From Apostichopus japonicus (taxonomy: Eukaryota > Echinodermata > Holothuroidea > Aspidochirotida > Stichopodidae): a stretch of DNA of 64,000 bases. Shown here piece by piece: positions 61,755-64,000 of the stretch; the stretch's first letter is position 1; every line of letters starts with the position of its first letter. Location: positions 11,281,001-11,345,000 of the forward strand of contig NC_092561.1 of NCBI RefSeq assembly GCF_037975245.1, read 5' to 3'. The translations under genes and the position numbers were made by a program. The notes under the pieces were generated by a model. The model was not told the DNA's origin. It saw only the letters and a list, made by a program, of their open reading frames with translations, and did not search any database.

Positions 61755-62400
61755 CATTGTAAACTTGTTACTGGCAATCTATGATTGATACGGTGGGTAG
61801 AGTTGTGAGAGAGAGGGGGGGGGGGTGACTGGCAGTACCCTCCAGAGTGTTACTGGCAATCTATGATTGATACAGTGGGTAGAGTTGTGTGAGGGGGAGG
61901 GGGCAATCTAAGATTGATACGGTGGGAAAGTTGTAGGAGAGGGAGGGGGGATGAATGGCAGAACCCTCCAGAGTGTTACTGGCAATCTATGATTGATACG
62001 GTGGGAAAGTTGTAGGAGAGGGGGGGGGATGAATGGCAGAACCCTCCAGAGTGTTACTGGCAATCTATGATTGATACAGTGGGTAGAGTTGTGTGAGGGG
62101 GAGGGGGCAATCTAAGATTGATACGGTGGGTAGAGTTGTGGGAGAGAGGGATGGGGGAATCTATGATTGATACAGTGGGTAGTTGTGGGAGAGGGTGGGG
62201 AGGGAATGAATGACAGAACCCTCCAGAGTGTTACTGGTAATCTATGATTGATACGGTGGGCAGAATTGTGTGCGGGGAAGGGGGAAATCTATGATTGATA
62301 CAGTGGGTAGAGTTGTGGGAGAGGGGGGTGACTGGCTGTACCCTCCAGAGTGTTACTGGCAATCTATGATTGATACGGTTGATAGAGTTGTTGGAGAATG
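61755..62400. repeat. minisatellite with 'ggcaatctatgattgatacg' core, left part
   Basis: About eight irregular units of 60-115 bp share 'tgttactggcaatctatgat', 'gatacggtgggtagagttg', a G/A-rich tract and 'cagtaccctccagagtg'. The array is cut by the hAT element at 62401 and resumes at 63495-63535 ('gtgaatggcagtaccctccag'). Confidence 0.9.
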
Positions 62401-63491
62401 CAGGGGCGTATCCAGGATTTTCCACTAGGGGGGGCGTCAGGCATGAATGATCGCCGTCCTGGGGGATGGGTCTAAGGGGAGGGGTGGACAATTTTTGCTT
62501 CGAAGAAGGGCTGAAATGCAAAATGGTGCCATATGTGATCCATTTTTCGACCTTAATAATAAGCAACATTTCCATAAAAAATGGACACAAAATGCACAAT
62601 TTAGTATGGCTGGCATGTCACTTAGTGTTTGTAAAACTTGTGACCGACTGGGAAATCTGGTGATTGCCAAGTTTCACCATCAAAGCCTTTAAGAAATTTA
62701 TGAATTTTACTTTAGTTTATCAATGATTTACAACATGAAGTTTGGCAACAATAGCAAAGTGGTCTGACTGTACACACAGTGGTTGCATTACTGCTAAATT
62801 TGACTGAAATTGATGCAGAGATAATTACTTCTCTTCCATTGGGTTAAGAAATGTCATCCTTCGTGGATGCTTGCGACTGTAGATGTTGACAATTTCATCA
62901 TAGTCCAAGGCAATGTCCTTGTGGAAATACAACAGGATCAAGGCATTGAGGCGGTCTTCTAACATGGTACTGCGAAGCTTCGTCTTGACAATCTTGAAGG
63001 CGGAATGAACTCGCTCAACCTTGGAACTTGTAACTGGCAGGAGAAGCAAAATCTGGAGTACAGCACAGACATTTGGAAACTGCTTGCTGTTCATCTGCCG
63101 TAGTGTGTCACTGACTGTTTTTGGTCTTTCAGCGTCATCCACTTCCCGCCAGAACCGTTTCCAGAGCCGAACCTCCTGGGAGACAGAAGCAGGAGATGGC
63201 ATGTCCGGGCCGTAATACTGCACGATGGCATCGACCTTGTCATCAGAGCAGAGGTCAAGGTTCGCTGGAAGAAGGCACAACGCCCGAACAGCTTTATGGG
63301 ACAGGCTGGTGAAACGATTTGACAGCTCAGTAATCAGGCCATCCAAATATGGAATGAAAACAGCCCTCTTCCAGTAGATCTCACATAAAGGTCGTCATCA
63401 ATTTTTTTTTTTTTTTGGCTAAACTTTTTTTATTTTGGTGACGGCCAATAGGGGGGCGCACGCCTATTGCGCCCCCCTGGATACGCCCCTG
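62401..63491. mobile_element. hAT element, internally deleted, carrying a transposase fragment
   Basis: The ends are CAGGGGCGTATCCAGG and CCTGGATACGCCCCTG, an identical inverted repeat of at least 16 bp. The first 250 and last 110 bases align with the outermost element of the nest at 53.1-60.0 kb. It contains the 3' part of a transposase gene on the minus strand. No clean target duplication is visible (left GAATG, right CACTG), perhaps because the target is a repetitive array. It is too short to be autonomous. Confidence 0.92.
62825..63388 (-). pseudogene. hAT transposase C-terminal fragment (dimerisation domain)
   Basis: The open frame of 173 codons extends upstream without a stop as EIYWKRAVFIPYLDGLITEL. 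This is typical of the region just before the hAT C-terminal domain. The dimerisation signature follows: LLLLPVTSSKVERVHSAFK, then IVKTKLRSTMLEDRLNALIL, then YFHKDIALDYDEIVNIY. The BED zinc finger and the DDE catalytic core are absent, since the element has only 1.1 kb. The frame is otherwise intact, so the deletion is recent or the fragment is conserved by chance. It belongs to the branch often annotated as zinc finger MYM-type or PRKRIR-like proteins. Confidence 0.88.
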
Positions 63492-64000
63492 CACTGGGGA
63501 GGGGAAGGGTGAATGGCAGTACCCTCCAGAGGATTAACAATTTGACTGATACATAAATGACCATTGAACGCATTTATTTAGCAGATAATAGTGTTAGTGT
63601 TCAATGTTGCATTCTGGTTAACCATCACTGGATCAACTTTCTTGAAGTTCAATTTTGAAATTTAACCAAACTTTTGACCAAAATACTATTGATGTGTGAT
63701 CATTAGAAATTAATCTTTTCATTTTCATGCAAAGGAAAGACAAAATATTAAGTTGAATGAGGTGGAGAAATGGAAGATCAGTTTTTTACGGGTGGGCTGC
63801 CACTTTGAGTGCCAAATGCAGAAGTTTGAAATAGGTGTGCTAGCAGGAGAAAATCCTCTCAAAAGCCCAAACCCATTGTAAAGTTGCCTTTTTGTGATAT
63901 ATATGCTCAGTGCTTTGAAGAAAGGAAACTTCTTAGTCTTCACCTTTCGTAAAAATTGTCATCACAAGTTGAGCAAAACTTTACGAATGGCTGGTCATCA
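63492..64000. other. minisatellite remnant and flanking AT-rich DNA
   Basis: The first 45 bases continue the minisatellite interrupted at 62401. The rest has no supported gene; a 72-codon minus-strand frame at 63725 is not convincing. Confidence 0.45.

Overview
This is eukaryotic DNA: AT-rich, full of introns and transposons, with genes split into short exons that have GT/AG splice borders. The best lineage clue is a two-coding-exon gene at about 41.4-43.7 kb. It encodes an insulin/relaxin-type precursor closely resembling the relaxin-like gonad-stimulating peptides of echinoderms. An echinoderm is therefore the most likely source, perhaps a sea cucumber. That is inference from one peptide gene plus the general repeat style; no rRNA or mitochondrial marker is present.

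Genes. (1) Minus strand, 427-7601: a complete six-exon TIGAR-type fructose-2,6-bisphosphatase of the histidine phosphatase superfamily (257 aa), assembled here from splice sites. (2) Plus strand, 17768-18721: a single-exon 317-aa disordered orphan ending in a PP1-docking-like RVxF motif. (3) Minus strand, 20566-24883, with candidate 5' exons up to about 25.86 kb: a five-coding-exon AKIP1 homologue (157 aa). (4) Plus strand, 41472-43664, with a candidate TATA promoter and untranslated first exon near 39.1 kb: the relaxin-like gonad-stimulating peptide precursor (154 aa). (5) Transposon-borne coding pieces: a hAT transposase C-terminus (62.8-63.4 kb) and the first and last exons of an uncharacterised gene inside a 5.5-kb inverted-repeat element (54.0-59.5 kb).

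The rest is largely repeats. The 1-12 kb part holds four copies of a composite repeat built from units of about 140 bp carrying nuclear-receptor half-site-like sequence, a 102-bp minisatellite, and a 0.9-kb foldback element made of GATATC-rich repeats. tRNA-derived SINEs lie at 12.0, 23.4 and 47.4 kb. hAT-like inverted-repeat elements lie at 13.7, 31.3, 45.8, 48.3, 52.8, 53.1-60.0 and 62.4 kb; several have clean 5- or 8-bp target-site duplications. Long AT, TAA, homopolymer and minisatellite tracts fill many gaps.

The most striking region is 53142-59958. It is a Russian-doll insertion in which four levels of transposon can be resolved by target-site duplications and inverted repeats. The 5.5-kb element in its middle has matching ends, dense AGATTGAC-type subterminal repeats and its own intron-containing gene of unknown function. 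It is my best candidate for an undescribed mobile system. The host genes do not form an operon or an evident pathway; their proximity appears incidental.
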